NCBI RefSeq assembly: GCF_029227915.1
Contig: NC_079877.1
Span: 29,599,851 to 29,663,850, forward strand
Reading direction: 5' to 3'
DNA length: 64,000 nt
DNA from: Hydractinia symbiolongicarpus
Lineage: Eukaryota > Cnidaria > Hydrozoa > Anthoathecata > Hydractiniidae
Positions 12,824 through 25,300 of the stretch are shown here, piece after piece. The notes beneath the pieces are model-generated. The model saw only the letters and a program-made list of their open reading frames with translations. It was not told the DNA's origin and made no database searches. Position numbers and translations under genes: made by a program. Numbering within the stretch: the first letter of the stretch is position 1; every line of letters starts with the position of its first letter.

Positions 12824-14654
12824 ATTTAATTCTCTCAATTTTGCGTGTTTGATGTCAACATTTTATAAATGCTTTTTGACTTCAGGAATAAAATTTTCCC
12901 ACTTAAAATATGGTACAAAATTAAAATATAATGGTAATTAAAAGGCATATTGATGAAATATTTAGTAACATGATGAATATGGCGATACAAAGGGAAGGGT
13001 GAAAAGCATTCGTAGTACCATCACGACATCACGATCACCACAAACATCGTGCGATTATTCACCACGTATATCATATTTTAAAAAATCGGGTACTTTAATC
13101 TGAAATTCCTTAGAGGATACGTGCTTTAAAACGTTATTTTTTCAACTAATTTTTACAAGACTTACCATGTCATGCGACACCTTGATCTTGGAACAAAAAT
13201 AAAAAAAATAGTATTATCTGTAACTTTTTCACCCCCACACCTTTTCCATTCCTCTTACTTAATAAAAGATAAGTCCAAACCATAATTTCTTCATATTAAA
13301 AATGGAGAGAATTTGACACTATAGAAAAATTCTTACACTGTTTTATAGAGCAATCCTGACGAAGTCCATAACATCCTTGCCCCTTCCATAACCTTTTAAT
13401 AGGCTTGTCCAAATTAAATTAAACTTGGCACGCTTATAGTACGTCATCAAAGGAACAAAATCACTTTAAACATTGGGTTATGCCAACACTTTCTGTGACA
13501 TCATTGATAGCTTGAAACTTGTCCAAAATACAACTATTTTTTAAAATTCAATTACATTAGTTTTAGTACGAATTTTAACATTCTGTTCAGAGTTTCTCAT
13601 AAAATAGATAACTAAAACATTCTATGGTTTTTCATAATTCGCATGAAAAAAACACCAAAATTTGCCCGAAAATTCGATTTTTGGAAAAATCTACAAAAAG
13701 GACTAATCATTGATCTAAAATTACCAAATGATTTTCCTTCATAAAATAAAATTTTTGTTGATAGTCTCAAGTTCTAAGGATGGTCGTAACGAAAGTTATT
13801 ATTTAAAAAGTTATTAAAATTTGACATTCAGGTGCCTTATAGATAAATATGAAAACTCATAGCAGAATAGAGTTATAAAAAGAACACGGCAAGGCAAATA
13901 TTGTCAAAAATATATTCTAATTAATACATATATAAAAACTATAATTTTAACAAAAAATCCTTTGGTCAGCAAAAACTAATGCTGACAGTTATAATTACAT
14001 GCATGATTTTTAATTGTCATGTGACAGACACAAATTGTGTCAAGTTTTATGAGTAGCTTGCTAGCATAAGATTTTGTTTTGGTGATGGTTGTATCACTAG
14101 AAGGACGGTGGAACATCAAGTAATTGGTCAGATGTTTTCTTGCCTTAATCCCGTTTGAGATTAACTAACATCAAAAATGCGAATGAGAATATTACGCCGG
14201 TTTTTTATAAGACATAGCATTGAGACTAGATTGACATGATTAAAGGGGCTACGAAACGATTCAATAAGCTCAATCCCCGCACATTCTGAAGACTGGCGTG
14301 TAATAAACAGACCACTAAAAAGGAAATTATACACACTTTAGAACTACATAGACGTCTAGACATTAATTACTTTTTATGTTAAATATACTACTGTTTTATT
14401 TTTATTTTCTAAAAATGTAATTTTTTTCGTTCAGTCCTTTTGGCGGCAAAGCTACATATATTAAATATCAGTAAATCGAAATTTTGTTTTGATGAGGGAA
14501 CAGAGACAACACGAAGAGCTGTATTTCTGACAGTCACATAAAAGTTATTTAACAAATTTTCCGATTTTTACATAGTTCGCATGAAAAAAGGCAAAAATTG
14601 CTCGAAAATCCGCTTTTTTCCCGATTTACGGATTAAATCGGAAAAAAAAAGGCT
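12824..14654. other. Intergenic with dispersed repeat sequence
   Basis: No gene was recognised. Segments at 13570-13700 and 14560-14645 resemble each other. The first also resembles the reverse complement of 51270-51390 (shared ACGAATTTTAACATTCTGTT and a GCCCGAAAA segment), so a repeat family is present. Confidence 0.55.
13570..13700 (+). repeat. Dispersed repeat family member
   Basis: CGAATTTTAACATTCTGTTC followed by CGCATGAAAAAAAC and TTTGCCCGAAAATTCG. The same order occurs in reverse complement at about 51270-51390. A shorter related segment lies at 14560-14645 (TTCGCATGAAAAAAGGC, TGCTCGAAAATCCG). No coding capacity is visible. Confidence 0.45.
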
Positions 14655-15812
14655 AATCGAATTAATCATGTGACCAAAATTCTCAGAAATGTGCTCACTT
14701 GCCCGAACCTTTAAATGACGCGACGCCTCACCTATATAAGTGGCGTTGAAGCCATTGCACTTAATTTGTAAGTGACGCCTGACTTTAATTCTTTGGGCAA
14801 CAGGTCTTTAAATCTGAAGAAGTTAGATAAGCGAGTGTGACTTCTGGAAACAACAGAAAGTTTACAACAATGCAAAGTAGATTTAAAAAGTTTTTCTAAC
14901 TTCGTTCTCGTTTGTAAAGATGTTTTACCTAAAAAAAAGGAAGAAAAATCAAAATGTTTTTCTTCTCAGCTGTGTGGGTGACTTCTTTGGTTTTGCGAGA
15001 TATTGGAAAAAAGTGTTTTATGACCTTGTCAATAAATAGTTCTGAATAACCATTTCGAATAAAGATATCTTTGATCCTAATAACCTCATGATGGAAAATT
15101 GACCAACTTGAACAAATTTTAAAGCAACGATGAAGCAAAGTATAAATTAAGCCGAATTTATAGCTTTCAGGAATAAAACTATCGAAGTGGGTGTACACTC
15201 CGCTAAAAGTAGGCTTTCTATATATGGATGTATTAAACTTTCGGTCCACATCGCGAGTAATGGATATGTCAAGGAAAGATAATTTATTGCTTTTTTCCGT
15301 CTCTGATGTAAAAGAGATGTTGGGATGGCATTTATTCAAGTAATTTTGAAATTTAGGCAAGTGGTCCGGGGATGAAAACAACACAAAAATATCGTCAACG
15401 TACCTTTGAAAGTAGACGGGTTTGAATTCTGTAGGACAATTGTTCAACCAGTTTTGTTCATGATAGCAAAAAAAAGCATTAGCCATTGTGAGGCCTAAGG
15501 GTGAACCCATACCCACTCCATCTATTTGTTGATAAATTTTGTCATTAAAAATGAAATATGACTCCTTGGTAGCTAGCTCTAAAAGAGATTTAAACTCATT
15601 TCTAGTTAGACCTTGACACCTATCACATTGATCAAAGACCAGGTTGGTACATATTTCTATCGTTTCATTTAACGGAATGTTGGTAAATAAAGAGTCAATG
15701 TCAAGGCTGGCCATATAGAGACTGCCATCTTGTTGAATGATGTCTTCGGCAAAGGAGAATGAGTCATGAACTGTATATTCGTTTTTCGTGACATTAGATA
15801 AAGCGAGCACCT
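14655..15812 (-). pseudogene. Penelope-like element, RT and partial GIY-YIG, broken
   Basis: The minus-strand frame from about 15810 to 14929 encodes a Penelope-like reverse transcriptase. Visible motifs are LDIDSLFTNIPL, GVGMGSPLG, the catalytic YVDDIF, FLDISITR and YRKPTFSGVYTHF. The frame breaks at a run of eight T residues just before 14929. Shifting frame continues as LGKTSLQTRTKLEKL and RLSNFFRFKDLLP, then SGVTYK. A second frameshift is followed by NATYIGE, RHLKVRASEH, the start of a GIY-YIG endonuclease domain, and homology ends near 14655. The N-terminal RT region is missing: homology stops at about 15812, where an oppositely oriented copy begins. With two frameshifts and both ends lost it cannot be autonomous. 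Confidence 0.85.
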
Positions 15813-16200
15813 CGGAGTGTCTCCCTTACCAGGTAAGAAATCAACCAAATCTAATTGCACGGCAATTAAAGATCATCTTAAAGCCTGTCACACCACATCA
15901 TCTCTTGACGATTTTAGTATACTCTTTAGGGGTAACAACCGGTATTTGCTAGAGATTAAAGAGAGTTTGTTCATAATGCGGGATAGTCCCCAGTTGAATA
16001 ACAACATTTGATCTGCTCCATTGTATTTATACAATTAGTATTTAATCTGTAACTATGGTTACTGCTAAACTTGTATATATTTAGGAGAACTTTGTACGTT
16101 TTTGATTGGTTGAAAATGGGTGTGTGAAACACCCGAATCGGTGCAAATAATGTAGTTTTTGTTGTTGTCAATAAAATAGTTGACGTCAAATAATTTTGAC
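15801..16200 (+). pseudogene. Penelope-like element tail, inverted to its neighbour
   Basis: On the plus strand, from about 15802, the frame reads SEHLGVSPLPGKKS, then TAIKDHLKACH, LDDFSILFRGNNRYLLEIKESL and LNNN. This is the C-terminal half of a Penelope-like GIY-YIG endonuclease. One TGA interrupts it before SAPLYLYN and a TAG at 16036-16038. An AT-rich 3' part with AATAAA near 16171 follows. The fragment abuts the minus-strand element head to head at about 15801-15812, where GCGAGCACCTC serves both frames on opposite strands. Complex inverted and partial copies are common for this retroelement class. The right boundary is approximate. Confidence 0.75.
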
Positions 16201-16234
16201 GCGTCATGCATTGCCAAAAGTCAAAGCTCGTAAC

Positions 16235-16468
16235 AGTATGCTGCTGAACCTAGTTGAACAGCATGTGTATAGATTAAAAGTAAGAAAAAGGAGGAGAGAA
16301 CATCAAGATTGCGATGCAGATGGGTACGACACAACAAGGAGTTGTGAGGGTTATATTGAGGAATTCAAATCAAAACGACTCACGAAATTTGATGTGTGAG
16401 AAGCAGCAAGGAAGATCTATCGTTGGAATAGGGAAATTGAGCAGGAAAGTAAACAACTTTGAATAAGC
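16235..16468 (+). pseudogene. Coding-like fragment, left arm of inverted pair
   Basis: An ATG at about 16238 opens a frame with a basic stretch (KVRKRRREHQ), then CDADGYDTTRSCEGYIEEF and KSKRLTKFDV. It stops at TGA (16397-16399), after which the frame continues as EAARKIYRWNREIEQESKQL. The last 70 bases (16398-16468) recur in inverted orientation at 16840-16761. I do not recognise the protein. It may be a decayed transposon gene or gene fragment. Confidence 0.4.
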
Positions 16469-16760
16469 CGAAAGTTTTTCTGCGTATTTTTCCGTGCGGT
16501 CTGTCAAATTTTCCCGAGGCTTTAAATTTGACATGGAAAAGTAGCCTAAGCTTTGTCAAGTCTACTCGATAAGATCAATAAAAATCTATGCAATAAAGAG
16601 GAGAAATGAACATATTTGTATTATGATGCAGCTGAGCGTGGCACGCTTCAGAATGGAACAGGCGAGAAAACATTAAAAATTCTAATTTTTACAGAGCATA
16701 AATTTCTATTTTTACTTTAATATTAATACATCATCTCCAGTTTTTCTGCTATCGATATCT

Positions 16761-16840
16761 GCTTATTTAAAGTTCTTAGAAGTTGCTTACTTTCCTGCTG
16801 CATTTCTCGTTGGAGCGGTAGATCTTCCTTGCTGCTTCTC
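16761..16840 (-). repeat. Right arm of inverted coding-like pair
   Basis: Reverse complement of 16398-16468 with about 80% identity. On the minus strand it reads EAARKIYRSNE, then after a one-base shift QQESKQLLRTLNK, and continues past 16761 as QISIAEKLEMMY before a stop. The shared peptide-level similarity suggests both arms derive from the same coding sequence. Confidence 0.5.
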
Positions 16841-17882
16841 ATAGAAATTTTGTGAGTTAGTATCATTTTGATCCATCATTCCTTGTTGTATCGTACACAT
16901 CTGCATTATAATTTGGATATTCGCTTTTCCTATTCTTTACTTTTTTTAGCGTTCTGTTTAACACTGTTCAAGAATGCAGAAAGTGTAACCTCTTCTTCAA
17001 AGCTAAGAGGTTGTTTTTATATCGACCCAGCTTTCCTAAATAGAGACAGCCGCAAAAATTATATTTTTTCTGGATAAATCCTTTTTCTTGGAAAAAAGTA
17101 AAATATTTTAATGGGATGTTTGGATTTTAAATTTGTGTATATATTTTTACATTTAAATTTACGTTTTTTGTTAATAAATTACTTATATGTGGAAAAATGG
17201 TGATAAAAAAATTCGCCGATTACTAGTTATATCTTAATTTTCTCGAATGGCTGGAATTTGAAAATTTTTTTAATCATTTAAATATTATTAACAAGTTAGC
17301 AGTTGTCATCATTTCAGTCATAAATGTTTTTTTTTCAGATACTAAGCATGGTAAGAAAACAACAATCGCGGAATAAGTAAATAGCGTTTCAATCTAAGGC
17401 CCAGTCTCCTCAATCGCTGTAAATTCCCAATACAGCTTATCTCACATCTACCGTTAGAATCAATACGGTATTTCTCATCATAGGATCAAATTTTGGTCCA
17501 TAAATTCGTAGCTGAATGAAACAAGCTATTTGGCGAGAATTAAATTTCGCAGATGTCCTAGTGATTGCATTTCACGGAATGCAAGTTTAAGAAAAAACTC
17601 ACAAAATAGCTATTTATTTTTCGCTAAGGAGAATTTCAGTGCAACCCTTGTATATTAAAGTTACTTAAAAGTCGACCTTAATATTAAATATTCTACTAAA
17701 ATTCCCAACATATTTCTGTGTTTTTGCAGTTACTTTGGACAAAAGGTTTCACTTGTTTCTGGCTAATCCAAAAAAATGTACAATTAATTACACGCATTAA
17801 CAAAACAGACCGCAAAATATTACTTTAGAGCAGATCTGAAATTTAATCCTTGTCAAAAACGTCTAAAACTAAAATTCAATCT

Positions 17883-17884
<2 letters not shown>

Positions 17885-17914
<30 letters not shown>
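17885..17914. repeat. (AATC)n microsatellite
   Basis: About seven uninterrupted AATC units, visible directly. Confidence 0.9.
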
Positions 17915-17916
<2 letters not shown>

Positions 17917-18194
17917 GAAATGACAGATATTTCACTTTTTCCTCACATTTCAGAACATTTTTTTGAAAAACTGACATTTTTTACATAGTGGACCACCCTT
18001 TTAATATTAAATGTTCATAGGTAACGTGTTTTGCACAAAAATATATTTCCAGCTGCCGCCGCTATAGGGTAAAACCAATTCGCTACTAAACACGCCAATA
18101 TTATTTTGCTGTCTATTGGTTTAAGAAAGCCAATTAAATTCAAATTTCCACCATCCAGAGTTACTCTTTAGCGTCAGTCACCTTCAAAAAGCAA

Positions 18195-18230
18195 AAAAAA
18201 AAAACAAAAAAAAAAACAAAAAAAAAAACT
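18195..18230. repeat. A-rich low-complexity run
   Basis: Three long A runs separated by single C residues. Confidence 0.9.
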
Positions 18231-18627
18231 CTGATAACTAAATTCTTAAAGATAATCTAAAAAACAAAATATTTATGCTTTCAAAATTTGTCGCAAATTT
18301 AAAAATCTTTTCGCGTTTTATTGGTCAATTATTTTTTTATTTTATATGTAGTTTTTGTATATCCCGTCTACGACGTCTGTCAAAATAGATTAAATCATTA
18401 AAAGGCGATGTAAAATCGGGGATAGATGTTCCTTCCCAACAGTTTTAAGATGAACATATGGAAAAAACATCACTAAAGTCTCACGTAAGAGGAGCGCCAG
18501 ATAGGTTATTTACAGACACACGCGACAAATGGAAGGGTAAGCCGTATAAAATATTTTCGCTTTAACATCAAAACTACTAAAATATTGATAAAACATTTAT
18601 ATATATAACACTACATCATTTCAAATA

Positions 18628-18804
18628 TTTCGCGAAAAGAAATTTTCGCTCAATACAACAAAATTTCGCGATTGTAACAAGGGATAATTTCACGTATAAT
18701 TTCAAGTATAATTTTAATAATAAAGATATTAAAAAATGGAAATTTGTGAAAAAAATCATTATTCGTAATTTTAAAACACAACCGCGAAATTCTCTTTTCG
18801 CGAA
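18628..18804. mobile_element. Short inverted-repeat element, MITE-like
   Basis: TTTCGCGAAAAGAAATTTTCGC at 18628-18649 is matched in reverse complement by the CGCGAAATTCTCTTTTCGCG segment within 18782-18804. The interior is AT-rich and non-coding. A clear target duplication was not identified, so the class is undetermined. Confidence 0.5.
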
Positions 18805-19359
18805 TGGTTTATAAAGTACATAATTGTTCATAAATATGAGGAAACAAATAAAAACAAAGAAGCAAAACGAAAAAAGAAAAAATGGAATTAACTACTGAAA
18901 CTTTAATTTGTTTGTTTCATTGTTCTTTGTATTTAAAATATAATTATTTCCGAATTTTTCGTTGGCGATGTATGTTGAATTGCCTAATGATTTGCTTGGA
19001 ATTACCGAAATGCATGTATGAATGACAGATACATTCTTCATAATAATAATGAAAACACGAGAGAATATACCCTGGTAAAACTTTCTCCACTTCTTGCGCT
19101 CATACTGATACTGGTAATATGAGAAAGATAAATACTCTCACATCACAATCGCGCTTGGAAAACTTATATTGGTAAACGCTGACGAAGGAAGATGTATGTT
19201 TTTGCAAAAAAGATTATCTACAAAACATGCAATTTATGAATTCTAAAATATCAAATCAACGGACATAATTTTTATCAACGTTTAGAATCGATGGACGGGC
19301 GCGTCGAGACAGCGTTTAAAAGCATGCAGCGTTCAAAAGCATGTACACGTTGAGGTCGG

Positions 19360-22300
19360 TCATAGAATCTCATATTCTCCACTTGAATCGAATATTTTTT
19401 CTTCGTCGCCGTAATCATATGTTAGTTCTGTGAAATCTAGGGACAGAACAAACTTGAATAGATTAGTAAAATATTTTCAACATGAGGCCTGAGGTTGTTA
19501 AAAAAAGGCAAAAGTAGTTGTGAATTTTCAATATTGTTTGTTTGAAATATTTCTGTAACGAAAACTTTTTATTCAGCATACCAAAATGGACGAAAAGCTA
19601 TCAAAATTATGAAAAGTCGCAAAAATTCACATTTTTAAAAAAAAGAAAATAAAAGTATTTACTTTTACCTGATTTTGAGGATTCAAGATCATGACACGGT
19701 CTTTTTGGAAATTCAAATGGCGGCCAGTGGCGTGGTCTTTTTTTACATATTTCAAACATTGGTCTCTTCTCCCGATCTATAACAAGCTGAAAGGAACCAA
19801 GAAAGCACCTATCATTATTCCTGTCTGTTAAATACAGCTTCCAAGCTAACTTCCGTAAAAATACATAGTCCCTAAGTGGGTGTAATAATCTTACACAGAA
19901 AAAATCTAGACTGGTATTGCAAAAATAAATATCCTTGACTTTTCTAGGAGTCCTGTATTGCTTGATGTTAGATGATGTTTACAAAAAAACATGTATTTAC
20001 GACAATTAAGACTGTCAAATTTTGTGAATTTTAAAAACATTAAAAATTATTTTTCCAGACATCGGGATAGATATAGGAAAATTTATAGTAAAAATCTCAT
20101 CTACATGACTTCGAAATAAATCATTTGGTATGAGTAAGGGGTTTGTGCAGAAGGATCTAGCGAACGAATTTAGTGAAAAATAAGAAGTCGGTATTAGTTC
20201 TCATTAGCCGTTGTAGCGGGAAGAAAACCGGTACAGTCAAAAAACACATCTTTTAACAGTCTTTATGATTTTACCTCCTGAACAGCTTGCGTCCAGTCAT
20301 CAAAATCAGCTTCTGTATGACAATAAAATCCCTAAAAAAAATAATAATGTCATCACGTACATTAATATGCATTAGAAGACATGACCGTACACTCCGTAAC
20401 ACATAAAAGAGGAATACTTAACTAATCAAACACAAATAAAAACAGTTGTTGACAGGGGAGAAAAAAATTCTTGACAAAAAGAGTACCTACGTGGTACATA
20501 TATAAACAAAAAAAATTCTTAACAAACAAGAATGGTGACAACATTAAAACATACCAATGCAATAGATGGATCAAGTGCTGCGAAATTCATGAAACAAGGA
20601 TAAACACAATGATAACTCTAAAAATGAAACAATACTATCGTAAATTCACTAATAAACGCCCAGTGCGTTTAGGTGTTTAATTAATTTTTCAACTTTTGGG
20701 GAAGGAAGAGGGGGTATTTATTGGAAAGGGCATTAACAAGGGCGTTTTTTAAAATTGTTGGTTTTGTATTTAAAAAGATTCTTTAGTTTAGAGTGAATCT
20801 CGTGTCTTGTCAATAAAAACTTCTGCATCTTTATCCAAAAGGTTAAAGGCAACATTTGCCTCTTCAAAATCTTATTCTGTGGGATCGTCCTCCAAGAAAG
20901 GATTGGTTTCCACAACGTCCACATGATGCAAGGCTCCTTGCTTGCCACCTTCACTAACATTATTTTTAATATTTCTGACGAAGGTGTCTATGAGAGGGGG
21001 TGTTTATGAAATATTTCGTTTTTTTGAGGGAGAATTTCTTAGAAGGAGCGTTTAAAAGAAGGGGGCAAATTACGGCATCTGCATAAAGTCTAAATTTAAA
21101 ATTTTTTTGCAAATAAAATTCATTATTTGGTCGAGGAGAGTTTTTTCTAAAATAAAATATTCAGAGGAAACATGAGATTTTAACTGTTAATTCGTCAAGT
21201 ATCAAAGCAATGGAAAAAGAAAATTCACTCACTGAGCACTCATTAAAACTCAGAGGTTTACAAGTTTTCCGAAATATTCCTTTAAAGTTAAAGCCCACGT
21301 TTTTTATAAAACGCCTATTTGACCTAATCACAGGCGGAAGAATATATAGACAGGGATCACAGAGAGAAGAACAAATAGACAGAGTTTTACTTCGTCTGGT
21401 ATACTGCTGTATCTTTCTGGTTCAATAGCAGGTTGTGTCGTGTGGGGATCCAAATACAACAACCTATCCCCTAGAGAAAAAAATGCAAGAATCTGATTTT
21501 CTGACTGTGATATATTATACAAATTGATACAATTTTAATGTTTACAAATAAAAAATAGTTATTTTAATCTAGAATTGTAAAGACGTTCTCCTTGTCTCCA
21601 TATGGCTGATTTTAGAAATTGAAACAAAAAGACAAATATGCTATACTCACCATTAAATCCAATAAAATAATGCGCATGATTCGGCTTTCCACCAATCACG
21701 CCGAGAGATTGTTTTAGTGTAAACATAACCTTAATTAAATAATACACGAGTTCACAGGTTTGCTTAAAGACTTTTTCTTGCGACACTCTCATTGGTACTT
21801 GCAGAACTATTTTTTGTGAAAAATCTTAAAAAGAATATTAGCATAACATGTTTTTTAAGGTTACTGCCAATAACCTACTAAATTCTTATACTGTCAATAC
21901 TAGACAACAAGCTTAAATTGTGAAGAAGTGTGTAACCCCTTTGTTTGTTAGCCTTTTTTAGTATTCCAACTGATGACCTAATTTACATCATAAAAATGAA
22001 TCGCAATCGCTTGCTTACTTTTAAAGAAGGATAATAATCTGAATTTACTTCAGACAAGCCAAGTCGTAGTGGGATAAACAACAGTAACGGCCTCCATTCT
22101 TCTGACGATTCACTAGTTTCAGAGCTCCTGCGTTTTCTGTGTAATTTCCCATCGTGGTCTGCATGGTGGCTGGAGTGAGAAGAATGTGAATGTCGGCCAG
22201 ACCTTTTGTCAGAATGTGAAGAAGAGCAATCACCATAACAGCCCCAAGTGTTAACGTTTGATTTACAAAGTTTTTCTAAAATGGAATAATGTCAAAAACA

Positions 22301-25300
22301 TTTTTTCTATGGCTATTGCTATAATCCCACTTTTGAAATGGAGCTAGATTTTTACAACGTTGGTTTGTACGTAAAGAAAATAACAAAATAAATGTCAATC
22401 TTTCCCCCAATAACTTTTTGTCACTTGTTGTTTTAACTCTTTTTGCCTTATAGACACGGCATACTATATAACCTAAAAAAATTTAGCAATGCAAACACTA
22501 GAACAAACTAGAATAATTTCAATACTGTAAGTGCAGACTGAAATTGCACTTACTTAAGTCTTCTATAACAACTGTATTATCCATGGCGACATGTACTGCA
22601 AGATCACTCCAGTCATCAAACAACACTAATTTCCTGAAATATATACTCTGCAAAATATAGTCGTGGCAATCGGAATTGATGTCGAAGTTAATACGATGAA
22701 TAAAATAAAATAAAAGATGATTTGTGTAAATATAACTGGTGCATTACGATTGGTGAAAATGGGATTGATGCAATCATGATTGGTGCATACGACTTGTGCA
22801 GATACGATTGGTGCAAATATGATGGCACAATATGATGGAAACAAATGGGCAAATGAGATTGGTGCTAATATGCTTGATGCAAATCTGATTTTTGTAACTA
22901 TAATTGGTGTAAATGAGATTGTTTGAAGTAATAATCATTGAGGTAAATAGGTTGATTTAAAGATGTTGCAATCCCTCCAAAGTTGTCAAATTATAAAGTG
23001 CAATGTATATAATTAATAATATTTATACATTTTATTATTAAGCTGCAAAATATAGATGGTATAAATAATATTGAAAAAAGTAAAATTTTTAATGATAATT
23101 GTTATATGTAATCTTTATAATCTTTATTTAAATGTTTTTAAAGAATACTTACTTGATAACTTGAGCAACAGTATTAGGACCAAACCATTGACCAATTTCC
23201 TTCCCTTCTCCTACTCCCATTTGGGCTGAATTATATATATAAAAAATCTCTCATTAAGTAGTCGGAATCATAAATACATCGTTGAAAGACTGAAATAAGT
23301 AAAAATGATATCTTTTGGGGATAACGTTAAAGTAATACCTATTTGGTGAATTGAATACAAGCTGTCTTTCTTATCCAAAAACGAACGTAAAATCTAGAAA
23401 CAAAAGCTTACATTGAATAATACAGATTTAGGTATTATATAAAGTTCAATTAAAAAATCTTTTACCTGGATACATAAAAATATACATTTCATTTCAATTA
23501 AATAGATGTACAATGCATGGTTTTTGAAAAAGGAGCTTGTAACGTATGTGTACAATAATGTCTCTTTCCTCTCAGTATTATCATGTTAAACTAATTATTT
23601 ACTCGCACCATAAAAAAATGTTGTACAAGTGTTCATACATTATCTAACAAAGTTTAAACATTGCTATACTTAAATATAAAATAATTAAACATGGTTTTGT
23701 TAAATTTAAATTCAGTGTTACAAAACTTTCTAAAAATAATTACACATTTTATCTTTAAAATTATTAATAATTACATTAGAACTTTTATGGTTTATATATT
23801 ATGTTTTGAGCATAGTTTTAAATGGTAACCAAAGTACAACAACTTAGTTCTAATATAAAAATATTTTTGTCATATAGTACTGTATGTCATTTCTGCCAAA
23901 TCTACCATATCTAAAACATTCTATCAGACAAAAGCAGATGTTTTAAGAATTATACTTTCAGATGTGCACAACTTCATTTGTGCATCTGCTATCAACAGGC
24001 ATACAATATATCAATATATATGTGGTACAAAGAGTACAACAGGAAAATTAGTCAAGTCCTAAATATGCAAAACAAAGATATAAACTTGCCATCATATATT
24101 TAGTTTCTTTTTTACCTCGTCTCCAATCCCAATCTGAAAGACGTAAACAAGTAGATAATTCAACCTTTTGTGCAATTGGGCATAGCACAAAACACTTAAA
24201 TAAAGAAATTTGGTGCAATTCTCTTTGTATACACTAATGAACTTTTTAACCTGATCCCTTAGACAATCAGACAATTTTTTGAACAAATGATAAGCTAGTT
24301 TAAAAAAATTACCACGTCCCAAATGTCTGCAGAGAAGAGCTTGACCTAACATCATCTGTCCACAACGAAGCATACAACCCCATCCTGAATCTGACATAGG
24401 ACCAGTACCACCTAGAATATTAAATATTTTTGTACTACACAAGCAAGATACATATTTCTTTAAAAAAATTTCTTTATTTCTTTGTGTAAGAACATTTTTT
24501 CTGGTCTCGCATTGTCAACAAATTTACCATTAACAACTTCACCATTTAGAGGTTGTAGTAAGGTTCAACTTATGCATGGATATGGATTTATCTTAAAGTT
24601 ACTGTAGCCTTTTTGAGTCTAATAAGTTATGATGAACCAAAACTTTTGTTATTAAACATTCTTTTTCAAAAAATAAGCGGTGAAAAATGCCTGGTAAAAA
24701 AATTAATATGTGTTTGATGTTAGATGAGTCTATGGCCCAAACATACAAAATACATGTGTTTTGCAGGCGAGATAACATAAATTTTTATCTAAAATGTCAC
24801 TAAAACTATATACACACATTAATTTAACTATCCAATAATTAAAATGATTGTTTTGTTTGTCAACTTTTCATTATCAGACCATTTCCTGTGATAACATTGC
24901 AATGATTAACCATCTTAGTTCATCAAAAATTACATCCTCTTGGAATTACAATTCGTCTTAATATCATGTTTTACTGTCATGAAATTTATAACATAAAACT
25001 ATGATCACCTTAACAGTAAAATTCAAATGTCTGGGCTTTTCGCCGTATATTAGTGCAAAAAAGTTATGATGTTATTACGATGTTCTAACAACAGCAAGAA
25101 TTTTTGACAGTTTTTTAACAAATATACGTTTTTTATAATAAGTAAAATCTGCTCTCATGTTTTCTGTTCTTTTTTTTTAACCTTTTTAATCTGATCTGTT
25201 CTTATTTTGTTCTCTTAATGCTATAATATCTGCACTTTTTTGGCCAGTGAATCATACATCACGGTGCCTTAATTTAAGAAACAAAACAATGCAAGAAATC

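Larger units (their letters stand above)
16841..19359. other. Intergenic, repeats only
   Basis: No gene was recognised. The stretch holds an AATC microsatellite (17885-17914), an A-rich low-complexity run (18195-18230) and an inverted-repeat element (18628-18804). It precedes the 3' end of ATG4. Confidence 0.6.

Noticed and set aside
14000-16200. Hammerhead ribozyme, often present in Penelope-like elements
   Set aside because: I looked for the conserved CTGATGA core on both strands near the elements and did not find it.
23397-24089. Extra ATG4 micro-exon between 24090 and 23393, assuming only GT donors
   Set aside because: No candidate kept both phases. The GC donor after 24090 joins the flanking exons in frame and matches the family alignment without an extra exon.
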